DNA of 64,000 bases from Trichosporon coremiiforme. Taxonomy: Eukaryota > Basidiomycota > Tremellomycetes > Trichosporonales > Trichosporonaceae. The stretch spans positions 1,203,956 through 1,267,955 of the forward strand of contig BCJJ01000002.1 of assembly GCA_039545355.1 (NCBI GenBank), in the 5' to 3' direction. Below are positions 24,013-36,209 of this stretch, one piece after another (positions within the stretch are counted from its first letter, which is position 1; the number at the start of each line of letters is the position of its first letter). A model generated the notes under the pieces. It was not told the DNA's origin. It made no database searches and saw nothing but the letters and a program-made list of their open reading frames with translations. A program made the position numbers and the translations under genes.

Positions 24013-25108
24013 CTAGTCACCGAGCTTCTCGCGGATCCGCTCCACAACGTCGAGATACGCCTCCGTCGCCGGCGAGTCGGGGAACGCGTCGAGGTAGCTC
24101 TCGCCCTTGTCGCAGAGCTGGCCGATGCGAGGGTCGAGGGGGATGCGGCCGAGCAGCTCGAGTCCGAGTTCCTTGCACATCGCCTCGGCGCCGCCTGATG
24201 TCAGCTTGTTCTTTCAATGAGCTACAGCTGGACACCTACCTGTCGTCGGGCGGAAGATCTGGCTCTCGCCCTTGCAATTCGGGCACACAAATCCGGACAT
24301 GTTCTCCACGACGCCGATGATGGGGATGCCGACCTTTTTGCAGAAGTCAATCTCCTTGCGCACGTCCTGAAGCGCGACCTCCTGCGGCGTTGTGACGAGC
24401 ACTGCACCGTCGATCCCGCCCTGCTTGAAATACTCGACGATGCTGAGGTGCTCGTCGCTCGTGCCCGGCGGCGTGTCGACGACGAGGTAGTCGAGGTCGC
24501 CCCACGAGACGTCTTTCAGGAACTGCTTGATCAGGCCGTTCTTCTTCGGTCCCCGCCAGATCACAGCGTCGGACGCTGAGGGAAGGAGAAAGCCGATCGA
24601 CATGACGGCAAGGTTCTCGGCGGCATACGCTGGCTCCCATCCCGACGCGCTTGTGCGGATCTGCGCGCCCTCGAGTCCAGTCAGAAGAGGGATCGAAGGG
24701 CCACAGATGTCAACGTCCATGATTCCCGTCTCCAGCTCAGTGTCCGCTGCCAGCGCCCAGCCGAGCGCGGCAGTGAAAGTGGATTTGCCGACGCCACCCT
24801 TACCGGACAGCACGAGGATCTTCTTGCCGACATGCGAGAGCCGCTCAGCGATGAGGGGGATGTCGGGGTCTGGCGGCGGCGGCCCCGCAGCACACACTGC
24901 CTGGTTGGGACATCCTTCGCACGCATCGACCTTGCCCGCCTGCTCGGACGAGGGGCCCTGCTTGTCAGCTGTGGGTGGTCTGAGGTAAGCTTACAGGACA
25001 GTGCTCGGGGGCGTCCTCGGGCGCGTCCGCTGGCTTCTCGGTCGGTTTCTCAGCCTTCGGAGGCTCCTGTACTGATAGCGAAGACATGCCGTTCTGCACG
25101 CCGCTCAT
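24013..25108 (-). CDS. NBP35: cytosolic Fe-S cluster assembly scaffold NBP35
   Basis: Three exons (25108-24995, 24957-24240, 24194-24013) give 337 aa. NBP35 is a P-loop ATPase of the Mrp/NBP35 group that, with Cfd1, assembles 4Fe-4S clusters for cytosolic and nuclear proteins. The N-terminal cluster ligands form C-x13-C-x2-C-x5-C, and the second-exon acceptor was chosen because only it gives this spacing. The deviant Walker [21 protein letters not shown] and the C-terminal CPNC pair that binds the bridging cluster are all present. Length fits the family (about 330). The preceding minus-strand gene (COA8-like) ends about 340 bp upstream. Confidence 0.96.
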
Positions 25109-25450
25109 AGTCGATGGTGGAAAAAGTTGGAAAGACGAAGTTACAGAGAAGGCGAGATTGATCAGCAGCCCCGTATATGCTGGTGGCGGCCAGGCACGCA
25201 ATCTCGACTCGCCGCCCAGCTTGTATGACGGGACCAATATTCGTAATCTGCAGACTTCCGAGAAATGCACGAGCTCTTTATCAGATAGCGACGCGCTCCG
25301 AGAAGAACAGGCAGAGTGGTATAGTACAATGCATATGTGTACTGTGCAGCCTAAGACTATGCTAGCCATACTGATGCTTGCGATGCTAAAAATGCTAATT
25401 TGTTGCGCCGTCCGAGATCTTCCTCGTCGTCCCTCCTATCTACGATGTCC

Positions 25451-26261
25451 CTCTGAAGATTAGTTTCTAGCCAAGCGTAGCCTAACTTACATGAGCGTTT
25501 CTTCCAGCCGCCCGCAAGGTACACCTTGGCCTGCATCTTGATGCCGATCCAGACCTGGCGCCACCACTCCTCGACCCACGCACTCATGCGGTCCCGGTTC
25601 CCAACCTGCCAGTCGCGGTAGAACTGCGTGAGCACGGCTTCCCTCTTCGCGAGGTCCTCGGGTGTTGGGGGATCAGACGGGTTCAGCGCGGCCAGACGCG
25701 CGTCGCGCTGAGCCTCGAACGCGAGATTCGTCGTTGCCTGGGGTCAGTTGTGAACCTCATTCGCACAGCTCGTAACCATCTGATCGCACTGTGTCTCGAC
25801 CGTCGCAACGGGGCCCAGCCTGCGACACAACACATCCACAGAGAAAGACACATACCCAAAATCGGTGGTTCTCCATATCGACGCGCTCCTTGTGCATCTT
25901 GGTCGACATCTGCAGTTCATACAGCTTCTGTTCGGACGGCTTGAGCATTGGAAACTCGGACGCAGAGTACGGCGAGTTGCTCGGCTTGTAAAGCGGCGTC
26001 GCGTAGATTATCGGGCGAATGTTCGACAGCGGGTCAGGCCTGAAGTCAGCTTCTATCCGCCTTACAGCTGGATAGCCATGGCAGTTGTGTCTTCCTCGAG
26101 CTGTCGAAGTGGCAGTTACACCAGGTCGATGAACAGCCGCGGCCAAAGGACACTCACGGAGCAACGAGGTCAACCTCGCCTGGCTGGTACCGCTTGCGCG
26201 CCTTCGGGGCGGATGCGGCGCCCTCGGCGATCTGGAGTAATCGCCTGGTCGGTCTCAGCAT
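25451..26261 (-). CDS. COA8/APOPT1-like cytochrome c oxidase assembly factor
   Basis: Exons 26261-26158, 26039-25856, 25737-25491 and 25452-25451 give 178 aa. The N-terminus MLRPTRRLLQIAEG is a likely mitochondrial presequence. The core follows the COA8 (APOPT1) family: PPDPLSNIRPI, then LKPSEQKLYELQ, ENHRFWQATTNLAFEAQRDA, and a C-terminal FYRDWQVGNRDRMSAWVEEW with WIGIKMQAKVYL. COA8 protects and assists complex IV assembly in the matrix. The 38-nt last intron (25490-25453) splits the TAG stop as T|AG. Without splicing the frame would run about 30 codons further to 25357. The split-stop model is preferred because the donor, the CTAAT branch and the CAG are all good and family length is matched. 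Confidence 0.8.
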
Positions 26262-26863
26262 GGTCTGTTGATGAAGGCGGATCGTCAAATCGAAATCTCG
26301 GTTGAGCTCAGCAGCAAGCATTCCCGGGTGGTCAGCGTGGGAGACTTGGCCACCACTGTCTGCATCTCGAAGCTGTTACGTAAAAATCTACATCACGTGC
26401 ACAAGAGGACGGCCTGAGCTATGGCCCTGGCCCAGCACTCCAAATCTACGTCAGATGGCTGATCTGCGGTGTAGCGGGGCGGGGCGTGCGATTTGCGACG
26501 ATCAAAGGCAAAACTTTACCAGTCGCCAAGATATGCATGTGCAGCTTGCCGGTGCGACTCCGGCCGCTTCCACATGCCCACCGTATCAACTAATCAGGCG
26601 TATTCTTGTTATTGTTCAGTGACTAACCAATGCTAGGCATCTGTATGGCCACTCATGTAATCAGGCTATTCAGCGCGGTGCGGAGTAATAGCGGGGCCAT
26701 GCAATAGTCACTGGTCTGGGCGGTGGAGGCCGGCGGGACTGGGCAGGGTCACCTGCCACTGGCTTGTACCTGCCGGACTGGACTGAACAGCCTCGCATGA
26801 ATTTGAATCGCGACTCTTGCCCCTTCTCTTCAACAACACACAAACTCACCACCAGCAGGAGCA
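26262..26863. other. divergent promoter (COA8-like / MATE)
   Basis: 602 bp separates two divergent starts. The MATE ATG is preceded by a C/A-rich stretch (cttcaacaacacacaaactc). I see no other feature. Confidence 0.5.
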
Positions 26864-28951
26864 ATGTCCTCCCCGACAAATCGATGGGCGGCTCGCAATG
26901 CCGCCCTCACTATCCAACCTCCCCACGGCCGCCGTCCAAGTGGTATCTCCACGAGTCCGATCTTTGTTGGCCGGACTGGCCCTCCGCCTTCGAACCGCCC
27001 GCAGAACCCGACAATGGCGAGGCCGCAGCACGGTCGGACGCCTTCGACTAGTGCGATGCCGCAGCTGCCAAAGACGTCGACTGCGCGGAATACTCGCCGG
27101 CCGTCGGCTACGGCGGCGCCGCATGCAGGAGCAGCGGTTGGATACGGCTCCACCAGCCCTACGACTACGACGCATCCGGCGGGCGGCGATGGCGTCACGT
27201 CTGCCGGCGTCGGTGCCGTCGGAGGCACGGGATCGGCAGTTCAGAACGGCGTCGGCAGCGAACAGACACCCCTCATCCCCCGTGCCCCTAAGCTGCACAC
27301 CCTCGACGGTCTCAACAAGCCCGCGACGACTTGGACAGAGTTCGGCGTCCTCTGCCGATCGTCGGTACCGCTGTCGGCTGGTCTCGCGCTCGAGAACGCG
27401 CTCAGCACGATCAACATTCTTGTTGTGACGACGCTTGGTGAGTCCCTTGGACGGGCGGTGCCGCTTGGCGCATGGCACATGACCCCTGGGCCGTGCGTGT
27501 GTGCATGTGTCCAACCTGTGGTCGAATGTTCGGTCGCTCGACCCCGATTGTGATGATCGCGAAAGCTAACCTACAGGCGCTGAAGCGCTCGCCGTCACCG
27601 GCAACTCGTCCCTCCTGATCATGGTCACCGGCTTCCCGCTCCCGCTCGCTCTCGCGGCCGCGTTCACGACGCTGGCGGCGCCGCTGTATCCCCAGCCGGA
27701 ACACAGGAGCCATATCGGTCACATTCTCCTGCGCACGCTCATGCTGTCGATGGTGCTTGCGCTGTCTGTCGGTATCTTCTGGTGGAATATCGGTCCCATC
27801 CTCAGGGCACTCGGCCAGCCGCACGACCTTGTCGAGGGCATGGTTGTGTACATGCGTTGGGCTATCCTGGTTCTCCCCGCGCTCGGCCTGGTCGAGACGA
27901 TGAAGTCGTTCATGCAGGTTCAGAGTGAGTAGAATGAGAAGGGCGAGCGAGATGTCCAGCTGTCATAGCCTCGTTAGCCGAGCAGAGTTAATTCACGTCT
28001 GGATGTTGCTAACCCATCGCAGACATGATGGCCGCCCCGCCCCTGATACTGCTCTGTCTCCTGCCCGTGCACACCGGCATCGCAATCTACCTCGTGCACC
28101 ACACGTCCATGGGCGCCGCCGGAGCTGCGGTAGCGACTGCAACGACACTGTGGCTCGACGGCATTCTCATCGTTCTGTTGGCGTCGCGCACCCGCGCCCG
28201 CGAGTGCTGGGACGGCTTCAACTCGGCCGCGCTTCGGGACTGGGGACCCGTGCTCTGGCTCGCGGTCCCCGGTGCGCTCATGTTTGGTTCGGAACTGTGG
28301 GCGTTCGAGGTCATTGCGCTTCTGGCGGGTCGCCTGGGCCACATCGCCGTCGCCGCGCAGGCCGTCATCTCGACGCTCGACAACCTAGTCGCCATGGTCC
28401 CGTACGCGATCAGTATCGGCATCGCGAACCGTGTTGGCAACCTGCTCGGTTTTGGTCTGCGCGCGATCAAGCGTGCGAAGCGTTCTGTCCGCGCCGGGTT
28501 CCTCCTCGAGGTGCTCGTTTCCGGTACGACTGGCCTGCTGGTCCTGATCTTCCGACACCAGATCGCCAACTTCTTCACCTCGGACAAGGAGGTCGCGGAC
28601 GAGGCGGCGCGTGCGGCTGTCTTTGTTGCCAGTTATCAGATCTTCGACGGACTGCAGAATGTCGGTGCCGCATGCCTGCGTGCCTTTGGCCGGCAGAACG
28701 TGGGATCGATCATCCACTTCATCGGGTACTACGTCGTCGGACTGCCCATTGGCGCGTGGCTCGGTATCACGAAAGGATGGGGCCTGGCTGGTCTCTGGGC
28801 CGGCGCGGCGATCGCGCTCGCTTGCACGTCTAGTGCAGAGCTGGGCGTGGCGTTCTCGATCAACTGGGAGGATGAGGTGCTCAAGGTCCAGATGAGGGAG
28901 ATTGAGAGCGATGACGAGGAGGAGGAGGAGGAGAGTGAAGATGACGCGTGA
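26864..28951 (+). CDS. MATE family multidrug/toxin extrusion transporter
   Basis: Three exons (26864-27437, 27577-27924, 28023-28951) give 616 aa. After a disordered, Pro/Thr/Gly-rich N-terminus of about 150 residues there are about twelve membrane segments in two related halves. Typical elements are SVPLSAGLALENALSTINILV near the first segment, a GAEALAVTGNSS loop, and in the second half VAAQAVISTLDNLVAMVPYAISIGIANRVGN. That last stretch is the hallmark conserved loop of eukaryotic MATE proteins. The family exports organic cations or metabolites in exchange for H+ or Na+ across the plasma or vacuolar membrane. The C-terminus is an acidic run (DDEEEEEESEDDA) encoded by a GAG microsatellite. 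The substrate cannot be told from sequence. Confidence 0.94.
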
Positions 28952-30354
28952 GCCGATCGGGCCCGTGATGATCTGCGCTGAAGAACATGAACAACAGACT
29001 TGGCACTGGACAAGTCCCCAGGCCTCTGGTAGCATCTCAAACGTCATACATCCTACATCCTAGAAGTGTCATTTCCATGTATCTCCATTCACTACGTCCT
29101 TTGCGTCCTCTGGTCATCACTCAACGACGCGACGACGATTCGCATCAGGTGCCTACTGCTGGGTTCGCTAATCTTATCCCCAGGTCCGATCCAACCTTCC
29201 CCATGAGCCACGGTGAGGTCATCCCATTCATCCCACTCGGGAATCACCCGCGAATCCACAACTCACCCACATCGTCGCATCCCCGGAGCTGCGCATGTTC
29301 TCAGAAGGTCATGAGGACAGAACATGTAGCAATCGAATTGGAAGAACAATTAGAACAACATTGCACGCTGCGCTTATCAGCTCGGTGTACCGTCCCCCTG
29401 GCGCCCTGGGGGCATGGCTCGGTCGATTCGGCTGACGTCGACCGCCTTGACGTCAGTGAACACCGACCACTTCGACCCCGCTATGGCGACGCCGAACGAA
29501 CACCGAGGCGAGGCCCGCCCACAGCCCGCCCACACCGAGCAACGCGCGATCGAGCGGATACGTCTCCCTGCCCAGCGCCCGCCCCCGGGTGCTGAACACG
29601 TTCGCTGCATGCTCACTACACGCTCATGCTCGTATACGACACCAACAACGCGCACGACCCCCAGCGGCGACGATCTCTTCGCCTCATTTGTAGTTTGTTA
29701 GCTCGGATCGGGTGCCGAAGCTAACAGCCGCGGCTATGGCATTCCGACATCATGCGTCAGGTTTAGCGTGCTTGGGCCCGTCAATTCTTCCGTATTGCTT
29801 GGTCGCGTTGGGCGGGTCGTGTCCTGCCGTCGCCGACCTGTTTGGGTCTTGTGCTCCGCGCTGCTCTTACTGACACTTCCCGTGCCGCTCGTAACGAAGG
29901 GGTGAAGGGATGTGAAGACGCGCTGCCTCAGAGGCTCAGTGTGACAACAAGTCGTGACATAGGTATCCCTCCCCCCACCAGGGGGCTAACAAGAAATGGG
30001 GATAGTACTAAAACGATGCAAGGATTAATGCTAAAGGTCTTATGCTGGCGTGGCGAGGCGTGGGCGTGAGATAATGACAACTGGAGAGACAACGTGGGCG
30101 ACACAAGAGAACATTAGGCAACGATGCGGGGCGTGTTGGCTGAGAGGTCAGCGATGTCCGTTGTGGAAGCGAGTAGTGGGGATCTGCCATGTTCACACGA
30201 CCGACACAGTCATACACTACACACGACGCACACAGCCGGTGCACCGGTGTCAGCATCGACCGGACCGAGGTCGCAGCGTACGTGCTCAAGACACCTGGAT
30301 TCGGCGTGTACAGCGTATAGTGGTGGGCGACGATCAGTGTGATGACGACAGGCT
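28952..30354. other. convergent intergenic region
   Basis: 1.4 kb lies between two gene ends. A 92-codon minus-strand frame at 29377-29655 lacks support and was rejected. I see a C-rich patch at 29967-29985 and no clear gene or long repeat. Confidence 0.45.
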
Positions 30355-31017
30355 CTACGTCACTCTTAAAAGCACTCGAGCTCGAGGCAGGCTGTAAGGC
30401 GGCGGAAACTCACCCGGCAGCATATGTCCCTTTGCGATGCTTTCCTTCTCGGCGCTGACGTAGAGCTTCATCGTGAACTCGTAGATTGCCTGCGAGTACT
30501 GGGCCAGCTTTGAGAGCTCGGCCTGGTCCGCGTCGGCGGGCACGGCGTCGAGCGCAGTCCCGCTCGGCGCGTCCTGGACGACCGTCTCCTCGCCCTCGAC
30601 GCCGGCGCGTATCTCCTCGACGACGTGGTGCTGGAGCTCGCGCTCGCCCTCCTCGGCTGAGGCCGTCTCGACGGCATCTGCCTCCTCGGTGGGCTGCACC
30701 TCTAGCCGCTTCGCCTCGGGCTCGGAGACGTCGGTCGCGTCGGGCAGGTCTTTCGGCGACTGACTCGGGGACGCGACTTCGACCTCTGGCGGCGTGGACT
30801 TGGACTGCAGCGTCTGGACGCTGTTCGTAGACGTCGTGGCGCACTCGCTCAGCGCGGGCGGCGAGTCGTAGTTGTCCTCCAGCTGAGACTTGGCCAACGC
30901 CGCAGCGAGCGACTCGACAGGCTCAGTCGTGGCCTGCTTCGGTGGTGGGGACGCGGCGGCGGAGCGCGGCGTCGGTGTCGAGCTCACGCTCAGGTCCTTC
31001 GGCGACACGTAGGGCAT
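30355..31017 (-). CDS. hypothetical disordered acidic protein
   Basis: A 220-codon frame starts MPYVSPKDLSVS and is rich in Ser, Pro, Thr, Glu and Ala, with SPKDL repeated twice (near residues 5 and 85). Its only ordered-looking part is the C-terminal AELSKLAQYSQAIYEFTMKLYVSAEKE, likely helical. No family is recognised. A good GTGAGT donor lies in frame 18 codons before the stop, but the nearest AG is only 22 nt away, so it may lead to a further exon I cannot place. The 3' end is therefore uncertain. The strong coding-like codon pattern argues that it is real. Confidence 0.5.
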   Translation of the reverse strand: MPYVSPKDLSVSSTPTPRSAAASPPPKQATTEPVESLAAALAKSQLEDNYDSPPALSECATTSTNSVQTLQSKSTPPEVEVASPSQSPKDLPDATDVSEPEAKRLEVQPTEEADAVETASAEEGERELQHHVVEEIRAGVEGEETVVQDAPSGTALDAVPADADQAELSKLAQYSQAIYEFTMKLYVSAEKESIAKGHMLPGEFPPPYSLPRARVLLRVT

Positions 31018-32957
31018 GTGGTTGGACGATATGACGGCGACGGTGGCGGGGCGGCGGCGGGGTGCGGCGTGACGAGTAAGCCGGGAAAGGGCGAGATAAA
31101 CGAGGGGTAATTGGTTGATTAGTCAAGCGAGCGGACTGGCTGGCTGGTGGTGGTCGTGTGTCGATATGATGTCGGGTCGACGATGCAACCGATGCAGACT
31201 GAGTTGCAGAAGGAAGATTCAAAGTAAACAAGAAAGGTAGATGGGAGTAAGAGTATGAGTAAGAGATGTGTGGAGAGAGAGATATGAGGAAACAGGAAAA
31301 TCAGTGACGCCCGGCTCTGTTGGGTGCAGTGCCGCCAGTTCAGTGATCGACATGTCAGACTGATCACTTGGCAGGGAAGTGCTACAAGGCCCTTGGGCCA
31401 ATAGCTGGGGGCGGATGATGATGTCAACGGCGCACCCCCTCATCTCTCTCGCTGTGCTCACGCGCTCGCGCTGTCTCGCGTCTCTCCCCATCCTAGCCAT
31501 CCTAAACCCCCGCCCGACGCCCGTAACCCCGCGGTCACCCCGACCCTCCGACGCCCGAGCAGGCCGAGTATCGTCATCGACACTGAGTCTTCCCCCGCAC
31601 CGCGCCCGCGTCCTCCGACGCCTCGACGCCCCCTCCATCCTCCGCCTTTTCTCTTTTCAACCGACTTCGGCCAAACATTCGCCAGTTTCTCATGCATCAA
31701 TGCAACCCATGCATCATCAGTCTTGGATCTCTCTGGTCATGGCCGGGGCCTCGACTCGGAATTTGTCTCTGAACCTGCCTCCCAATATGGTATGACCGAA
31801 CATGCATCGCGAGACACGCCATGTCCGTCACAGGCACTGACTCATGGGAGGCAGGAGGCATGCATGGAACGTCGAGAACTGGAACAGTTGTCAACAAACA
31901 CCCAGATGAGATGGGAAAGGGCAGGCATGTGGGTGTGGGTTTACAGAAGGCGAAAATCTGCATCCCGCCGCTCTCGTCATGCCGGGAGCCAAATCTGACA
32001 AGAGCCCAAGTCGAGGCCATTAATGGCCATTAATGCAGATCTGCTCGCGTCCTATTGTGGTCCACAGCAGATCGAGCAGATCGAGCAGATCTCACAACAA
32101 CTGCACACGCACATGACTGTGCAGCACAGCACCTGTGGCCACTCGTCTCGAGCACAAGGTGCAAATCAGATACGCAGACATGACATCCGGTGACTCCCAG
32201 CTGACATGCAGGTGGCACGTGAACAGCTGACAAGGGGACACTGACGTCTTTCCCGTAAACAGGTGACCCACTTCGGCCTCGGAAGCTCGCGTCCCTTGTC
32301 CCTTGTCCCCCGTCCCTTGCCCCCCCCCCCCCCCCCTGCCTGTGCTGGACCTACCTACGCATCCGGCGCAGACCGCTGAGAATGGATGGATGCGGAGCTT
32401 CCACACCCAGTCCAGCCTGGCAGACATTTCTACTTCCGAGAATTATTCCTAGCTACCCGGAACTGGTTCCGGGGTGTGCTTCATATGTCGCTTCGCGGCG
32501 CGAGGACGCGCTGTTCGTGATAGCGTTCGCCGCTCGGTATATCCAAGCGAGACCGCGGCTTGTGACGTGATGCAAGTGCAAGCGAGCCGGGAGGTTTTGT
32601 ATCACGTTGCATAGTGTCCATTTGGGTGGGTATATCTGCGTCCTGTAGCGTCCGCCATGCTCGGCACGTTCACTAGGACGCTGGGTAGGCTCGCTACCAG
32701 TACTGCGTCAGATCCGGGTGAATGCCGTCGCGCGCGCGCAGAAGCGCAATGACTGACGCCGTCTCGGAGAACTTGTCGTTAGCCCTGCTCTGCAATCGCG
32801 CCCCCACTTTGTCCCGCCGTCGACTCAGTCTCGACACAAGCTCGTCTACGTCAGCTCGCTAAGATGCGGTGCCTCATGACGACGATAAGACCTTTCGTGC
32901 CAATGGCAGACACTCGACGCTGGGGTCCCCACTCGACTCGGCATCCTGGCGCTGAGC
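31018..32957. other. intergenic region with low-complexity tracts
   Basis: 1.9 kb lies upstream of the disordered-protein gene. It holds pyrimidine-rich and purine-rich stretches (about 31210-31300 and 31560-31660) and a C homopolymer listed separately. Small open frames have no domain support. Confidence 0.45.
32320..32336 (+). repeat. poly-C homopolymer
   Basis: Seventeen consecutive C follow several gtccctt units (about 32291-32318). Its length may be uncertain because of sequencing error. Confidence 0.85.
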
Positions 32958-34605
32958 CTATCTGCCCTTGTCGTCGTCACCAGCGTTCACAATGTGGAGC
33001 ATGTTCGCGGAACGGAGTCCACCCGGATCGTATCGACTCTGTTCCGCACTCTTCCCGACTTCTAATCACAGCTGACCACCCAATGTGACTTACCCCGTTA
33101 CCTACGAAGACGCCTGCGCGCCTCGCAATCTCCATGTTGACGCCAGCGCGCTCGACCCCGTCGATGCCAAAGTCGCCCGCGCCAGCGTATACCTCGTTCC
33201 AAGCGTCGCTCAGCAGCCATCTCCGTACGTCCTCAACCCAGCTTGACTCGCCAGCGGGATTCGGGACGAGGTAGATCGTTCTCAGCAGGGGATGGTTCTT
33301 CCGCATTCGCCGGGCGCGATGCACGATCGCGGTGTAGTCGGGTCGACACTTTGCGACGTACACGCCCAGCCGTGTCGCCTCCACTGTCTCCGGCGGAGGG
33401 GGCACGTTCTCGTTTCCAGGGTGCGAGGGAAGGCGGTTGAAGCCGAGGAATGGTCTGCGGGTCAGCTTGACATGAAGGGGGAGGAAGCTCAACTGAGGGC
33501 GGCAGGCGTTACTCACTCATTCGCTAATCCGGCCTGTGTGCATCGCTCAAGCCACTGCTCGCCATGCTCCAGGTGCAGAACGAGGATGTGCTTGAACGTC
33601 TCCGTCTTTTGCAGGCCCTTCGCCGTGGCGCGCAAGTCCAGGTTGTACTTCGGGTACGCCTTCGCGAGCGACGGGATCATGTCGTTCACGAGCGACAGCA
33701 CGCTCCGCGCAAACGTGAAGTACCGCAGCGTCGGATGCTCGATCAGCGCCGGCGCGAGTGTGAGCGAATGCGACGTCTTGAGGTGTCTGCAGGTCAGCTC
33801 TCGCCATATGGACGCACAAGCTCGATGTGAGTGAGGAGGACGCCAAGACTCACTTCCGGTCAAAGATCTCGCCCCGCACATGCAGACACCGCGCCGTCAC
33901 GTTCATGAGCTCGGCGTGTGTATACGACGTCGCAACGCCACCGCCGGTAGCGATCACATTGCCGTCATTCGTCGTCATCGAGACGCGGTATACAGCCTCC
34001 TCCTCCTCAGAGCACACCTTGCGGTACTGCGCCAGTCTGGAGCGTCAGCTAAGGGGAAGTCTCTCAGCTGTGCACGCACGATATAGCCTTTGGCCGGCTC
34101 GACAGCTCTTCGAAACCCGACACGACTGAGCCAATGTACGCCGACATGGGCGCCTCCGTCATCCGCGGCTTTGGGAACCATTTGGACGTGTCTTCCTCAT
34201 CCTCGACCGGCAGGCTCGGGTACACCAGCGAGCGGTTCGACTCAAATGCGAGGTGGTAGTTCAGCCTATTCATTAGCTCAGTAACAATCAACGAGCTCAC
34301 AGGAACTGCTGCAGCATGCGATCTTGGCCTGTACATCAGCTCAGCGTTTGGGATTCGAAGCTGTACCTTCTGACGGCAGAGTAAGGTCGAACCTGCGCCG
34401 AGTTAGTGTATAGCCGCGACATAACTTACAAAACGTATCGTCCGTCTGGGTCCGCACCCTCTGAAGCCTTCTGCTCCTCGGCCCATTCCTCGGCGTATGG
34501 TATCCGCTGGCGTAACGGGGCCCGGAGCGAGAGGATGCCGATGATTGAACCGATGAGGACGAGCGGGAGCAGCACTCGCAGCACTGGCCGTGACGGGTAG
34601 AGCAT
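32958..34605 (-). CDS. O-fucosyltransferase-like (POFUT-type) glycosyltransferase
   Basis: Eight exons (34605-34430, 34392-34367, 34328-34301, 34265-34080, 34036-33854, 33786-33517, 33454-33094, 33050-32958) give about 440 aa. A single N-terminal anchor (VLRVLLPLVLIGSIIGIL) suggests a type II Golgi or ER protein. The pattern fits the fungal GDP-fucose O-fucosyltransferase-like family. DRMLQQFLLNYHLAFESNRS corresponds to its GxxNQ-type start region, YVAKCRPDYTAIVHRARRM to the middle and MEIARRAGVFVGNG to the C-terminal G-N motif. Exons 2 and 3 are only 26 and 28 nt. The last exon is the weakest: its AG at 33051 was chosen to give an in-frame SANMLHIVNAGDDDKGR end, which resembles the family C-terminus. 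The substrate is unknown. Confidence 0.68.
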
Positions 34606-36209
34606 TGTCGTCGGAATTGATCTTCTGTCTTCCTCGCTGTCGTCTAGGTGTCGTTCCGATTCGCGGCGCTAGCACGCCGAGGTCTGTCGTTAAGGAGAGT
34701 CAGGACGAGATGCGAGGGAAGACACGATGTTGAATTGTTGAAGCGTGTCCCGTTGCCGGCGCGTGCTCGCACACAAGGGTGTGTGTCGATCCTAATGGAT
34801 GGCCGCGGCCGATCGTCGTTGCCTTCTGTGAGCGCCGTCGAACTGTGGGACAGAGTGGGTGTGGAATGTGATGGCGAGCGCGTCAGCTGAATCAGTGCGC
34901 TTGAGTGAAAAGTCTGGCTCGGAGCTTGAATACGCGCGTCTCCGCATCTCGGCGACCAAGAGGGAATGGACGGCATGCGACCGTCATGGCGTCCTGGGAC
35001 ATAGGGACATCGCTCGGCAGCATTTACTGCGGCGCAGGCGGTGATGAGGAGGCGTGCTTGCAGGCGCTGCCGGCGCGTAACGGCGGATGCCGCTGGCTCG
35101 GAACCAGGTCATCGAGCAATGAAATGAGGAAGAAGAACGTGCAGATTTGAAGTGCAGCAAGAGCAAACGAAAGGAAGGCATTCGCTGTGGCGCAGGCGGC
35201 GCAGAGGGCGCTCGTGGCTGAGTTGTCGCCTGTGGTGGTCTCCTGTGAGCGGTGGGTCGAGGGTGACTTTCCTCCCTGACAGAAGCTCAGCATGCAATGT
35301 CCTTCGTGCAAGCACGCATCGCGGACACAGCTTCAAGGATAGCTGAGACAGGTGAAAGCTTAGTACGGCGGTGCTTGGAACGGCGACGCAGGTCCGTATC
35401 CGGACTCATGGTGAACTCCGGATGCGGAGGAGCATGGCTCCGACGTCCGCTGGAAACCTGCTGAATGCATACCACCTCTCACGGCGCATGATGCAAGGCG
35501 ACAAACGCATCGTCAGCGCGTGAGGCGCTAGCCGAGTTGTTCCAACGTGCAAGCATCTGAAAGCCAAAGTTGCACCGCCTCGGCATCCTGGTGCCAAACA
35601 ACGGGAGACTCGGCGTACTGCGACAGTGGAGACCCACCACTTTCCCACTCTACTGGGTCGTTTCGAACTCCTAACATCACCGTAGCTGGCCAAGAACATA
35701 GACACAGACACATACGCGTCGTGTCGTCGGTCCGGATCCCGGAGGAGCTACGGGGCAATGGGCTGCAGCAGGGCACCTTATCAGCGACTGTTGTGGGAAC
35801 TAGTTGGATTCCAGTTCCTCAACGCACTTGGGTCTGCCGCCTTTGAGGCACACGGCTGGTGGGTTAGCTTGGTTCATGTGGCGGAATGGAATTAGGCCCT
35901 GTAGGCTGGCACCTGCTACTCCACGATTCATCGCGGCTCTGCGCGCGGAGCAATGTCGCAATGTCGCAATGTCGCAATGTCGGAGACGGAGGGGTATGTA
36001 TTCCCACTCCGAGCACCGCAATGCATCCTGTGTGCGTATCACGGGGGTCCGACTCGTATGCGTTGCAAGAACGCTAAGGGTATAACTCGTTGGGCCAGGA
36101 GACGCAGGTCCGTCCAGTCGCGAGGCAGAGCGGCATAGAACCCCCACCCCGCACTCCGACAGCAATTCCTACCAAGTGCCAAGAGTCCACGGAGCACCCT
36201 TCATCCGCC
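34606..36209. other. divergent intergenic region
   Basis: 1.6 kb separates two divergent starts. It contains an 8-nt tandem repeat near 35951-35983 (listed separately). I see no supported gene. Confidence 0.45.
35951..35983 (+). repeat. 8-bp tandem repeat (caatgtcg)n
   Basis: The unit caatgtcg is repeated about four times without interruption, 227 bp upstream of the tetraspan gene. Confidence 0.8.

Noticed and set aside
29377..29655. 92-codon minus-strand frame
   Set aside because: Arg/Cys/Ser-rich translation without family resemblance; other frames of the same DNA look equally open. No consistent splice model.
30391..30412. 22-nt intron near the end of the disordered-protein gene
   Set aside because: Below any plausible intron size, and it has no branch site; the frame is left unspliced.
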